A stretch of DNA of 7,826 nt from NCBI GenBank assembly GCA_965365655.1, contig CBDUCN010000255.1, positions 1-7,826 on the forward strand, written 5' to 3'. Position numbers and translations under genes: made by a program. This document shows positions 1 to 5,562 of the stretch, in pieces; the first letter of the stretch is position 1; each line of letters starts with the position of its first letter. This DNA is from JBFHNV01 sp965365655 (GTDB lineage Bacteria > Pseudomonadota > Gammaproteobacteria > HK1). The notes beneath the pieces are model-generated. The model saw only the letters and a list, made by a program, of their open reading frames with translations. It was not told the DNA's origin and did not search any database.

Positions 1-51
1 GTGATGCCGGTGACGCCCGAGCAGTGGGAGTACATCGTCGGGCTGGAGTGA
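1..51 (+). CDS. 3' end of an EVE-domain-like protein (partial)
   Basis: Frame 1 is open from the window edge to a TGA at 49-51 and reads VMPVTPEQWEYIVGLE. The pattern V-x-PVTPE-x-W-x-x-I matches what I remember of the C-terminus of small EVE-domain (PUA-like, modified-base-binding) proteins, which often end in RLSVxPVTPEEW plus a short tail. An EVE gene beside ilvA/rpiA also fits the gammaproteobacterial gene order I know. Only 16 residues are visible, so the family call rests on a short motif and context. The gene converges on ilvA with a 50-base gap. Confidence 0.55.
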   Translation: MMPVTPEQWEYIVGLE

Positions 52-58
52 GCGTTCG

Positions 59-91
59 GGCGCGGCGTCACACGAAGCGTTAATCCGCGCC
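59..91. terminator. Possible bidirectional hairpin between convergent genes
   Basis: GGCGCGG at 59-65 pairs perfectly with CCGCGCC at 85-91 across a 19-base loop. The hairpin lies between the stop at 49-51 and the ilvA stop at 102-104. Neither strand has a clear U-tract after the stem, so a role as an intrinsic terminator rests mainly on position. Confidence 0.3.
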
Positions 92-101
92 GGGCCGCAA
101 T

Positions 102-1616
102 CTACCTGAGGAACATCCGGTACGCCGGGTTCTCGCTCTCCTCCGCGTACGCGTAGCCGATGTCGTCCAGGAACGGCTGCAGCCGCTCCTGCTCCTCGGG
201 CGGCACCTGCAGCCCCATCAGCACGCGGCCGTAATCGGCGCCGTGGTTGCGGTAGTGGAACAGGCTGATGTTCCAGTGCTCGCCCATGTGGGTCAGGAAG
301 CGCAGCAGCGCCCCGGGGCGCTCGGGGAAGTCGAAGCGGTACAGCACCTCGTCCGGCGCGCCGCGGGCGCGCCCGCCCACCATGTGGCGCACGTGGGTCT
401 TGGCCATCTCGTCGTCGCTCATGTCGAGCACCGGGTAGCCCCGCTCGCGCAGCTTCGCGACCAGCACGTCCTTGTCCTGCGGTCCCTCGCGAAGCTCCAC
501 GCCGACGAAGATGTGCGCCTCGCGCGCGTCGGCGTAGCGATAGTTGAACTCGGTGATCGCGCGCTGGCCGATGACGTCGCAGAACTCGCGCAGCGCCCCG
601 GGGCGCTCGGGAATGGTCACCGCGATCAGCGCCTCGCGCTGCTCACCGATCTCCGCGCGCTCGGCGATGTGGCGAAGCCGATCGAAGTTCACGTTCGCAC
701 CGCAATCCACCGCGATCAGCGTGCGTCCGGTCACGCCCTCGCGCGCGACGTAGCGCTTGAGCCCGGCGATGCCCAGCGCGCCCGCCGGCTCCGCGATGGA
801 ACGGGTGTCCTCGAAGATGTCCTTGATCGCCGCGCAGATCTCGTCGGTGCTCACCAGGATCACCTCGTCCACGCATTCACGCGCGATGCGGAACGGCTCC
901 TCGCCCACCTGCTTCACGGCCACGCCGTCGGCGAAGATCCCCACCGACTCGAGCGTGACCCGCTCGCCGGCGGCCAGCGCCGCGTGCATGCTCCCGGCCT
1001 CCTGCGGCTCCACGCCGACGATGCGGATGTCCGGCCACAGGCTCTTCACGAACGCGGAGATGCCCGCGATCAGACCGCCGCCGCCGACCGCGACGAAGAT
1101 CGCGTCGATGTCGGGGCCGTGCTGGCGCAGGATCTCGTCGGCCACCGTTCCCTGGCCCGCGATCACGTAGGGGTCGTCGAACGGGTGCACGTACACCAGC
1201 CCGCGCTCGGCGGCCAGCGCGTCGGCGCGCGCCTTCGCGTCGTCGTACGAGCTGCCGTGGAGCACGATCTCCGCGCCCAGCGTGCGCACCGCGTCCACCT
1301 TGATGGCGGGGGTGGTCTTCGGCATCACGATCAGCGCGTTGACGCCGAGGCGCTGCGCGGCCAGCGCGACGCCCTGCGCGTGGTTGCCGGCCGAGGACGC
1401 GATCACGCCGCGCGCGCGCTCCTCGGGCGTCAGGCTCGCGATCTTGTTGTACGCGCCGCGCAGCTTGAACGAGAAGACCGGCTGCAGGTCCTCGCGCTTG
1501 ATCAGCACCCGGTTCCCGAGGCGCCGCGACAGCCGGGGCGCGTCGTCCAGCGGCGTCTCGCGCGCGACGTCGTACACGCGCGCGCGCAGGATCCGTTCCA
1601 CGTACTCTCTAGGCAT
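102..1616 (-). CDS. ilvA: Threonine deaminase, biosynthetic, allosteric (L-threonine ammonia-lyase)
   Basis: A 504-residue PLP fold-type II enzyme that converts L-threonine to 2-oxobutanoate and ammonia, the first committed step to isoleucine, in the cytoplasm. The catalytic Schiff-base lysine is K51 in SFKLRGA. The substrate loop is SSAGNH (about 74-79), and the glycine-rich phosphate loop GGGG is at 178-181. Two ACT-like regulatory modules follow. Both begin with a PERPGAL motif, near residues 336 and 431, as in the long isoleucine-feedback type (E. coli IlvA 514 aa) and unlike the short catabolic TdcB type. The ATG at 1616-1614 is chosen because GGAG (1626-1623) sits 6 bases upstream and the protein begins MPREYVERIL as in relatives. 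The frame stays open to 1724, but those extra residues are Arg/Ala-rich and would run into the promoter region. The gene is divergent from rpiA. Confidence 0.97.
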   Translation of the reverse strand: MPREYVERILRARVYDVARETPLDDAPRLSRRLGNRVLIKREDLQPVFSFKLRGAYNKIASLTPEERARGVIASSAGNHAQGVALAAQRLGVNALIVMPKTTPAIKVDAVRTLGAEIVLHGSSYDDAKARADALAAERGLVYVHPFDDPYVIAGQGTVADEILRQHGPDIDAIFVAVGGGGLIAGISAFVKSLWPDIRIVGVEPQEAGSMHAALAAGERVTLESVGIFADGVAVKQVGEEPFRIARECVDEVILVSTDEICAAIKDIFEDTRSIAEPAGALGIAGLKRYVAREGVTGRTLIAVDCGANVNFDRLRHIAERAEIGEQREALIAVTIPERPGALREFCDVIGQRAITEFNYRYADAREAHIFVGVELREGPQDKDVLVAKLRERGYPVLDMSDDEMAKTHVRHMVGGRARGAPDEVLYRFDFPERPGALLRFLTHMGEHWNISLFHYRNHGADYGRVLMGLQVPPEEQERLQPFLDDIGYAYAEESENPAYRMFLR

Positions 1617-1650
1617 GCTCGGCTCCGGGGCTGGGCGGCGGCGACCGCAC

Positions 1651-1665
1651 AACCGGCTACCGGTT
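1651..1665. promoter_or_regulatory. Perfect inverted repeat, candidate operator between ilvA and rpiA
   Basis: AACCGG-CTA-CCGGTT is a perfect 6-bp inverted repeat with a 3-base centre. If rpiA transcription begins about 7 bases after the -10 at 1683-1688, the repeat spans roughly -44 to -30 of rpiA. It would also lie in the ilvA leader at about +12 to +26. It could be a repressor or activator site, or a small hairpin in the ilvA mRNA leader. The cognate regulator is unknown. Confidence 0.35.
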
Positions 1666-1680
1666 CGGCGGGCGAAGCCC

Positions 1681-1691
1681 GCTATGATAGC
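1681..1691. promoter_or_regulatory. Symmetric -10 element, candidate bidirectional promoter for ilvA and rpiA
   Basis: GCTAT-G-ATAGC is a perfect inverted repeat around one base. The plus strand reads TATGAT (1683-1688) and the minus strand reads TATCAT (1689-1684), each one mismatch from TATAAT. This is the only A+T-rich patch in the 119-base divergent region. Predicted start points would be near 1695 for rpiA and 1677 for ilvA, about 18 bases apart, giving leaders of about 41 and 60 bases. No good TTGACA-like -35 is present on either strand. Confidence 0.5.
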
Positions 1692-1735
1692 GGTCCGGCG
1701 GATCGGGCGGCCAGCGCAGCCCACGGGACACCAGC

Positions 1736-2389
1736 ATGACGCAGGACGACAAGAAGCGCGCCGTGGCGCGCGCCGCCCTGGACCACGTACGCGACGGCGA
1801 CGTCGTGGGAGTAGGCACGGGCAGCACCGCGGACTTCTTCATCGACGCGCTGGCCGAGCGCCGGCACCGCATCCGCGGCACCGTGGCGAGCTCCGAGCGC
1901 AGCGCGGCACGGCTGCGCGGGCACGGCATCGACGTGCTGGAGCTCAACGAGGTGACCGAGCTCCCGGTGTACGTGGACGGCGCCGACGAGGCGGATCGCG
2001 CGGGGCACCTGATCAAGGGCGGCGGCGGCGCGCTGACCCGCGAGAAGATCGTCGCCGCGGTTGCGCGCAGCTTCGTGTGCGTGGTGGACGACTCGAAGAT
2101 CGTCGAGCGCCTGGGCCGCTTCCCGCTGCCGGTGGAGGTGATTCCGATGGCCCGCAGCCAGGTCGCTCGCGCGATGGTCAGCCTCGGCGGCGAGCCGGTC
2201 TACCGCGAGGGCTTCGTGACCGACAACGGCAACCAGATCCTCGACGTGCACCGGCTGCAGGTCGACGACCCGGTCGCGCTGGAATCCGAGATCAACCAGA
2301 TCGTCGGCGTGGTCACCAACGGCCTGTTCGCGCGCCGCGGGGCCGACGTGCTGCTGGTCGGCGGCGACGGCGGCGTGCAGACGCTGTAG
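1736..2389 (+). CDS. rpiA: Ribose-5-phosphate isomerase A
   Basis: A 217-residue cytoplasmic enzyme interconverting ribose 5-phosphate and ribulose 5-phosphate in the non-oxidative pentose phosphate pathway. E. coli RpiA is 219 residues. Visible family signatures are the phosphate-binding loop GVGTGSTA (25-32), the ASS loop (51-53), DGADE with D81 and D84, the KGGGG stretch with K94, and the TREKI motif carrying the catalytic base E103. Numbering matches the E. coli enzyme at these sites. The C-terminus is the usual GADVLLVGG stretch. The ATG at 1736 follows GGGA (1725-1728) at 7 bases. It is divergent from ilvA, an arrangement seen in other gammaproteobacteria. No cotranscribed partner is obvious, because the next plus-strand gene begins 172 bases downstream. 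Confidence 0.97.
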   Translation: MTQDDKKRAVARAALDHVRDGDVVGVGTGSTADFFIDALAERRHRIRGTVASSERSAARLRGHGIDVLELNEVTELPVYVDGADEADRAGHLIKGGGGALTREKIVAAVARSFVCVVDDSKIVERLGRFPLPVEVIPMARSQVARAMVSLGGEPVYREGFVTDNGNQILDVHRLQVDDPVALESEINQIVGVVTNGLFARRGADVLLVGGDGGVQTL

Positions 2390-2394
2390 CAGCG
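2382..2394 (+). other. Small hairpin with the rpiA stop codon as its loop
   Basis: CGCTG-TAG-CAGCG is a perfect 5-bp stem whose 3-base loop is exactly the rpiA stop codon. It is too short and lacks a U-tract to be called an intrinsic terminator. It may add 3' end structure or be chance in G+C-rich DNA. Confidence 0.25.
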
Positions 2395-2477
2395 GGACAC
2401 CGCACCCGCACCGACGCGCGACGCCGATGCGCGCGCAACGCAGCGGCCGCGCCAGGGGTCACGATGCCGCCGCACAC

Positions 2478-2519
2478 CGGCTGCACCGGCCGCGTGCACG
2501 GTGCCGGCTTCGGGGCCGG
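2478..2519 (+). other. Tandem G+C-rich hairpins in the rpiA to DUF2956 gap
   Basis: The gap 2390-2561 contains two neighbouring foldable segments. In the first, CCGG...CACCG (2478-2489) can pair with CGGTGCCGG (2500-2508) through a 3-base bulge. In the second, CCGGC (2504-2508) can pair with GCCGG (2515-2519). The two share bases, so they are alternatives. No T-run follows either. They could mark the rpiA 3' end or the leader of the next gene. A TAGACT hexamer at 2520-2525 is a weak -10 candidate without a recognisable -35. Confidence 0.25.
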
Positions 2520-2561
2520 TAGACTGCGGGGCCGGCTCCACACTCCTTCGAGAGGCCCCGC

Positions 2562-2936
2562 GTGGCCCGCTACTCAGGCAAGAAGCAGGTCTCCGACGAG
2601 ACGCGCGACGAGGCGATGAAGATCGCCCGCGGCACCCAGGCGCCCGGCCAGACCAAGGCGCAGACGAAGCTGATCGCGCAGGGAATCGAACGCGGCATCG
2701 ACCTCTACAAGAAGCAGCACAAGGAGCGCGCCCGGGCACTCGACCGCCGCGAGCGCGAGCTGCGCCAGGCGGCGGCCCGCGCCGGCGACGAGGCGGTGGA
2801 CCACGGGGCGGGCACCGACGCGCACGGGGAGCCGACCGGCGACCCGGGACGCGCGCCCGCGCGCTGGCTGCCGTGGCTGCTGCTGGGCCTCACCTGGGCC
2901 GGGATCCTCGCGTACTGGCTGGCCGGCCGCGGCTGA
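2562..2936 (+). CDS. DUF2956 family protein, small C-terminally anchored membrane protein
   Basis: A 124-residue protein of unknown function. The N-terminal half (1-55) carries the pattern I associate with DUF2956: D-E-A-M-K-I-A at 16-22, then T-Q-x-P-G-Q-T-K-x-Q-T-K-L-I-A-Q-G-I near 25-42, then a Y-K-K-Q stretch. Residues 48-73 are strongly charged (KKQHKERAR, DRRERELR) and probably helical or coiled-coil. A polar, acidic linker covers about 75-98, and a single membrane helix follows at about 102-120 (W-L-P-W-L-L-L-G-L-T-W-A-G-I-L-A-Y). The expected topology is an N-terminal cytoplasmic domain with a C-terminal anchor. The start is GTG at 2562, with AGAGG at 2551-2555 spaced 6 bases. The family is known to me mainly from gammaproteobacteria. 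Confidence 0.85.
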   Translation: MARYSGKKQVSDETRDEAMKIARGTQAPGQTKAQTKLIAQGIERGIDLYKKQHKERARALDRRERELRQAAARAGDEAVDHGAGTDAHGEPTGDPGRAPARWLPWLLLGLTWAGILAYWLAGRG

Positions 2937-2941
2937 AGGCA

Positions 2942-2958
2942 CGGCGCCTGCGGCGCCG
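2942..2958 (+). terminator. Strong hairpin after DUF2956 gene, possible terminator
   Basis: CGGCGCC (2942-2948), loop TGC, then GGCGCCG (2952-2958) form a perfect 7-bp all-G+C stem starting 6 bases after the DUF2956 stop. There is no T-run downstream. It plausibly separates the DUF2956 transcript from the LexA-controlled promoter that follows, but could equally be a 3' stabilising hairpin. Confidence 0.4.
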
Positions 2959-2971
2959 CCGGCCCCGAACT

Positions 2972-2987
2972 CTGTATACTCGTACAG
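2972..2987. promoter_or_regulatory. LexA (SOS) box overlapping a -10 hexamer
   Basis: CTGTATACTCGTACAG fits the gammaproteobacterial LexA consensus CTGT-N8-ACAG, with 12 of 16 bases matching CTGTATATATATACAG and both half-site ends intact. It contains TATACT (2975-2980), one mismatch from a sigma-70 -10 element, so bound LexA would block RNA polymerase. The predicted transcription start is near 2987. It lies 35 bases before a leader ORF and 88 bases before the radical SAM gene. From memory, the P. aeruginosa homologue PA0069 is in the experimentally defined LexA regulon, which supports the call. Confidence 0.8.
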
Positions 2988-3021
2988 TCTCCGCACGCAA
3001 TCCATCCGGGGAAGCTCACCG

Positions 3022-3075
3022 ATGATCCGAGCGCCTGGCACCCGGTCCCTCGCGGGCCACAGGGACCCGCGCTGA
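3022..3075 (+). CDS. 17-residue leader ORF coupled to the radical SAM gene
   Basis: ATG at 3022 opens a short frame, MIRAPGTRSLAGHRDPR, ending in TGA at 3073-3075. A clear Shine-Dalgarno (GGGGAAG, 3008-3014) lies 7 bases upstream, better than that of the following gene. The stop overlaps the next start as TGATG, sharing one base, which is typical of translational coupling. The frame differs from that of the radical SAM gene (offset 53 bases), so it is not an N-terminal extension. The peptide has no codon run suggesting amino-acid attenuation. Its role would be the act of translation, opening the hairpin at 3044-3067. That it is translated is inference. Confidence 0.5.
   Translation: MIRAPGTRSLAGHRDPR
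3044..3067 (+). promoter_or_regulatory. Hairpin sequestering the radical SAM Shine-Dalgarno
   Basis: GGTCCCT (3044-3050) pairs perfectly with AGGGACC (3061-3067) around a 10-base loop. The 3' arm contains AGGGA (3061-3065), the only plausible Shine-Dalgarno of the radical SAM gene, 9 bases before its ATG. The stem lies wholly inside the leader ORF, so a ribosome translating the leader would melt it and free the site. Confidence 0.55.
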
Positions 3076-4181
3076 TGGTGCACGACGCACCGCCGGCGGA
3101 CGGCACGACGCTTCCGTCACGCCGCCCGGCCCGCAAGGGCCGCGGCGCCGCGAGCAACCGCAGCGGGCGCTTCGAGTCCGTGGGCCGCGAGGCGATCGAC
3201 GACGGCTGGGGCAGCGCCGACGAGGCGCCCGCGAAGCTGCGCACCCGGGTCGAGGTGGACAGCAGCCGGCGGGTGATCAGCTACAACGAGTCCCCGGACG
3301 TCCCGTTCGACCGCTCCGTGAACCCCTACCGCGGCTGCGAGCACGGCTGCGTGTACTGCTATGCGCGGCCCACCCACGCGTGGCTCGGGCTGTCGCCGGG
3401 CCTCGACTTCGAGAGCCGCCTGTTCTACAAGCCGGACGCCCCCGAGCAGCTGCTGCGCGAGCTCGCGGCGCCGGGCTACCGGCCGCAGCCGATCTGCCTG
3501 GGCGCGAACACCGATCCGTACCAGCCGGTGGAACGCCGGCTGCGCGTGACGCGGCGGATCGTCGAGGCGCTGCACGCGTGCGGCCATCCGCTTCGCATCG
3601 TCAGCAAGGCGGCCCTGATCGAGCGCGACCTGGACCTGCTCGCGGACATGGCGGCGCGCGACCTGGTGTCGGTGTCGATCTCGGTCACCAGCCTGGACCG
3701 CACCCTGTCGCGGCGCCTCGAGCCGCGCGCCGCAGCCCCCGAGCGCCGGCTCGCGACGATGCGCCGGCTCACCGACGCCGGCATCCCGGTGCGCCTGCTG
3801 CTCGCACCGCTGATCCCCGCGCTCAACGACGAGCACATGGAGGCGATCATGGAGCGCGCGCGCGACGCAGGCGCGACCGGCGCCGGCTACGTGCTGCTGC
3901 GCCTGCCGCTCGAGATCCGCGACCTGTTCGTGGAGTGGCTGGACGAGCACTACCCGCTGAAGCGCGAGCACGTGATGGCGCGGGTGCGCGACAGCCGCGG
4001 CGGGCGCGACTACGACGCCGCGTTCGGGCGGCGCATGACCGGCACCGGGGTGTTCGCGGACCTGATCGCGAAGCGCTTCGGCCTCGCCGCGAAGCGCCTC
4101 GGCTTCGGCGACGAGCCGGCGCTGGACTGCGGGCAGTTCCGCGCCCCGGGCGGCGCGGGGAATCAGCTCAGCCTGCTGTGA
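3075..4181 (+). CDS. PA0069-family radical SAM protein (SplB-like, COG1533 group)
   Basis: A 368-residue radical SAM protein. The cluster motif is CEHGCVYC, with C88, C92 and C95 in the CxxxCxxC spacing expected to bind a [4Fe-4S] cluster and S-adenosylmethionine. Other family landmarks are KGRGAASN-x-x-GRFE (21-34), NPYRGCEHG (83-91), SPGLDFE (107-113), NTDPYQP-x-ERR (145-155), SVTSLD (203-208), LEPRAAAPE-RL (215-226) and GYVLLRLP (271-278). The group is often annotated as DNA repair photolyase-like because of similarity to spore photoproduct lyase, but I know of no demonstrated substrate. The protein ends in NQLSLL, resembling a beta-clamp-binding peptide. ATG at 3075 is preferred over the adjacent GTG at 3078. 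A LexA box, leader ORF and SD-sequestering hairpin lie upstream. The gene is convergent with the JmjC gene, 38 bases away. Confidence 0.93.
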   Translation: MVHDAPPADGTTLPSRRPARKGRGAASNRSGRFESVGREAIDDGWGSADEAPAKLRTRVEVDSSRRVISYNESPDVPFDRSVNPYRGCEHGCVYCYARPTHAWLGLSPGLDFESRLFYKPDAPEQLLRELAAPGYRPQPICLGANTDPYQPVERRLRVTRRIVEALHACGHPLRIVSKAALIERDLDLLADMAARDLVSVSISVTSLDRTLSRRLEPRAAAPERRLATMRRLTDAGIPVRLLLAPLIPALNDEHMEAIMERARDAGATGAGYVLLRLPLEIRDLFVEWLDEHYPLKREHVMARVRDSRGGRDYDAAFGRRMTGTGVFADLIAKRFGLAAKRLGFGDEPALDCGQFRAPGGAGNQLSLL

Positions 4182-4187
4182 GCGGCA

Positions 4188-4210
4188 CAGGGGTCATGTC
4201 CTGCCCCCTG
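4188..4210. terminator. Hairpin between convergent radical SAM and JmjC genes
   Basis: CAGGGG (4188-4193) pairs with CCCCTG (4205-4210) around an 11-base loop, within the 38-base gap between two convergent stop codons. Its position suits a bidirectional terminator, but there is no U-tract on either strand. Confidence 0.4.
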
Positions 4211-4219
4211 CGATCCCGT

Positions 4220-5431
4220 TCAGACGGGCTCGATGACGCCCGCGGCCGCGAGGCGATCGAGCAGCGCGCGCACCGCGTCCTCGCCGAGCCCGCTGGCGGC
4301 GGCGAAGTCCGAGGCCAGGAACAGCTCGTGCGCGAGCATCCAGGCGACGGCCGGCACCTCGGCCTCGCCGAGCGCCACGGCGCGCCCGCCGACCTCGAGC
4401 GCGCCGCCTCGCCACGCGATGCCGGCGCCGCGGCGCACGCGCACCCGCGTGCGCGGCTCGCGGTCCGGCACGCTGAGCGCCGGCGCGAGATCGCGGAACA
4501 CCCGCTCGCGCTGCCAGCCGGCGACCTGCGCCGCGAGCTCCGGATCAACCGTGAGCTCGGCGAGACGCCGGCCCAGCCGCGCCAGGTGCGCGGCGACGGC
4601 CTGGGGGTCGTCGAAGTGCGGCAGCTCGGCGCGGAACGCCGGATCGTCCGGCAACGATTCCGCGAGCACGCCCATGAAGTCGAGGCCGGTGGCGCGGGTC
4701 ACGCCGAAGCTCAGGTGCAGGCTCGCACCGCTCGTCGCCAGCGCGTCGTGGTACTGCCCGCGCGGCAGGTACAGCACGTCGCCGGGGGTCATCTCGACCT
4801 CCGTCAGCACCCGGCCCTTCGCCTGCTCGTGGTGCTCCGGCGTCTGCCACGCGTAGCTGTGGCCCGGGCGCTCCAGCGGATGCAGCGCGCGCCCCTCGTA
4901 CACCCGCCAGCGCTTGCTCCCGGCGACGTGCAGTGCGAACACGTCGGTGGTGTCGTAGTGGCTCGGAAAGCCGGCATGCGCGTGGAACGAGCAGTAGACG
5001 TTGCACAGCACCGTGCCGCCGAGCGCCGACTGCAACGCGTAGGCCACCTCGCGCACGCCCGGCGACAGGCTCTCCATCACGTCCAGCACCACCGTCGCGC
5101 CGCGCGCGAGCAGCGCCTCGAGCCGGCGCGCGTCGACCAGCATCGCCGGCTCGCCCTCCCGGGTCTGGCCGCGCACGCAGTACTCCTCCGGCGGCAGGTC
5201 ACGCCCGTCCAGCACCAGCTTGCAGGTGCGTGACGACCACAGCCGCCACATCCGGAGCAGCCGGTTCATCTCGTCGAAGGAGAACAGCGCCTCGAAGCGC
5301 TCCGCGTCGCCGGGAAAGTGGCGCGGCGCGCGGCCCTGCACCTCGGCGAGGAAGGCCGGCGCGCCCAGCGGGCTCACCAGCTCCGCGAATCCGGGAGCCG
5401 TGCCCGGACGGGCGCGGGTCGGGTCGTTCAT
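4220..5431 (-). CDS. JmjC/cupin_4 family Fe(II)/2-oxoglutarate-dependent oxygenase
   Basis: A 403-residue protein of the JmjC/cupin_4 group, which includes ribosomal oxygenases (bacterial YcfD/RoxA, human NO66 and MINA53). The N-terminal part has an FLAEVQGRAP-x-HFPGD stretch (27-42), typical of the segment before the cupin. The facial triad is visible as HYD (H158, D160) and the distal histidine H228 in PGDVLYLPRGQYHD. The GSKRWRVY strand (171-178) follows the H-x-D as in NO66/MINA. The C-terminal part (about 355-403) reads like the winged-helix domain seen in these oxygenases, ending in a LLDRLAAAGVIEP helix. The ATG at 5431-5429 has AGG about 9 bases upstream. The longer frame to 5632 is Arg/Ala-rich and crosses large inverted repeats, so it is rejected. 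The substrate is unknown. A ribosomal protein hydroxylase is the obvious possibility. Confidence 0.9.
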   Translation of the reverse strand: MNDPTRARPGTAPGFAELVSPLGAPAFLAEVQGRAPRHFPGDAERFEALFSFDEMNRLLRMWRLWSSRTCKLVLDGRDLPPEEYCVRGQTREGEPAMLVDARRLEALLARGATVVLDVMESLSPGVREVAYALQSALGGTVLCNVYCSFHAHAGFPSHYDTTDVFALHVAGSKRWRVYEGRALHPLERPGHSYAWQTPEHHEQAKGRVLTEVEMTPGDVLYLPRGQYHDALATSGASLHLSFGVTRATGLDFMGVLAESLPDDPAFRAELPHFDDPQAVAAHLARLGRRLAELTVDPELAAQVAGWQRERVFRDLAPALSVPDREPRTRVRVRRGAGIAWRGGALEVGGRAVALGEAEVPAVAWMLAHELFLASDFAAASGLGEDAVRALLDRLAAAGVIEPV

Positions 5432-5503
5432 CGTGCGGGACCTGTCCTCACTGCGGTCGTCTTCATGCGCCGGGAGCCCCCGCACGGGCCGTGCCCGCCC
5501 CCA

Positions 5504-5537
5504 CCCGGGGTTCCGCGGCCGCGCCGCGGGACCCGGG
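5504..5537. repeat. Long near-perfect inverted repeat in the JmjC/GNAT divergent region
   Basis: Bases 5504-5519 pair with 5523-5537 around a CGC loop. The stem has 15 pairs, with one G-T wobble and one single-base bulge at the G of 5507-5510. It is the strongest foldable element in the window. A second compact palindrome (GCACGGGCCGTGC) lies just before it at 5482-5494. Because both flanking genes point away from it, it is not in a terminator position. It could be a protein site, a structured leader of the JmjC mRNA, or a repeat-family element. Confidence 0.55.
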
Positions 5538-5562
5538 CGTCCTGCGCGGCGGCGGCGCGCTG

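Noticed and set aside
1617..1724. N-terminal extension of ilvA to an ATG at 1724
   Set aside because: The extra residues are Arg/Ala-rich and absent from the family, the extension would cover the divergent promoter, and the ATG at 1616 has a good Shine-Dalgarno.
243..1739. Long plus-strand open frame opposite ilvA
   Set aside because: It mirrors ilvA codons in extreme G+C DNA. Its translation is His/Arg/Ala/Val-rich with no recognisable domain, while the minus strand encodes an intact IlvA.
2942..2958. Calling the G+C-rich hairpins confident Rho-independent terminators
   Set aside because: None of the stems in this window is followed by a clear U-tract, so they are listed at low confidence or as structure only.
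2501..3025. Plus-strand frame overlapping the DUF2956 gene
   Set aside because: It is a shadow frame full of Arg/Gly/Pro, and the DUF2956 frame explains the region.
4188..4201. AGGGGTCA motif, also near 2453, as a possible repeat family like those of REP-associated elements
   Set aside because: Only 8-9 bases are shared, flanks differ, and a third similar stretch near 7083 lies inside a coding region. It cannot be distinguished from chance in this composition.
3380..5233. 617-codon plus-strand frame across the radical SAM and JmjC genes
   Set aside because: It crosses two well-supported genes on opposite strands in a wrong frame. Composition is typical of G+C-rich shadow ORFs.
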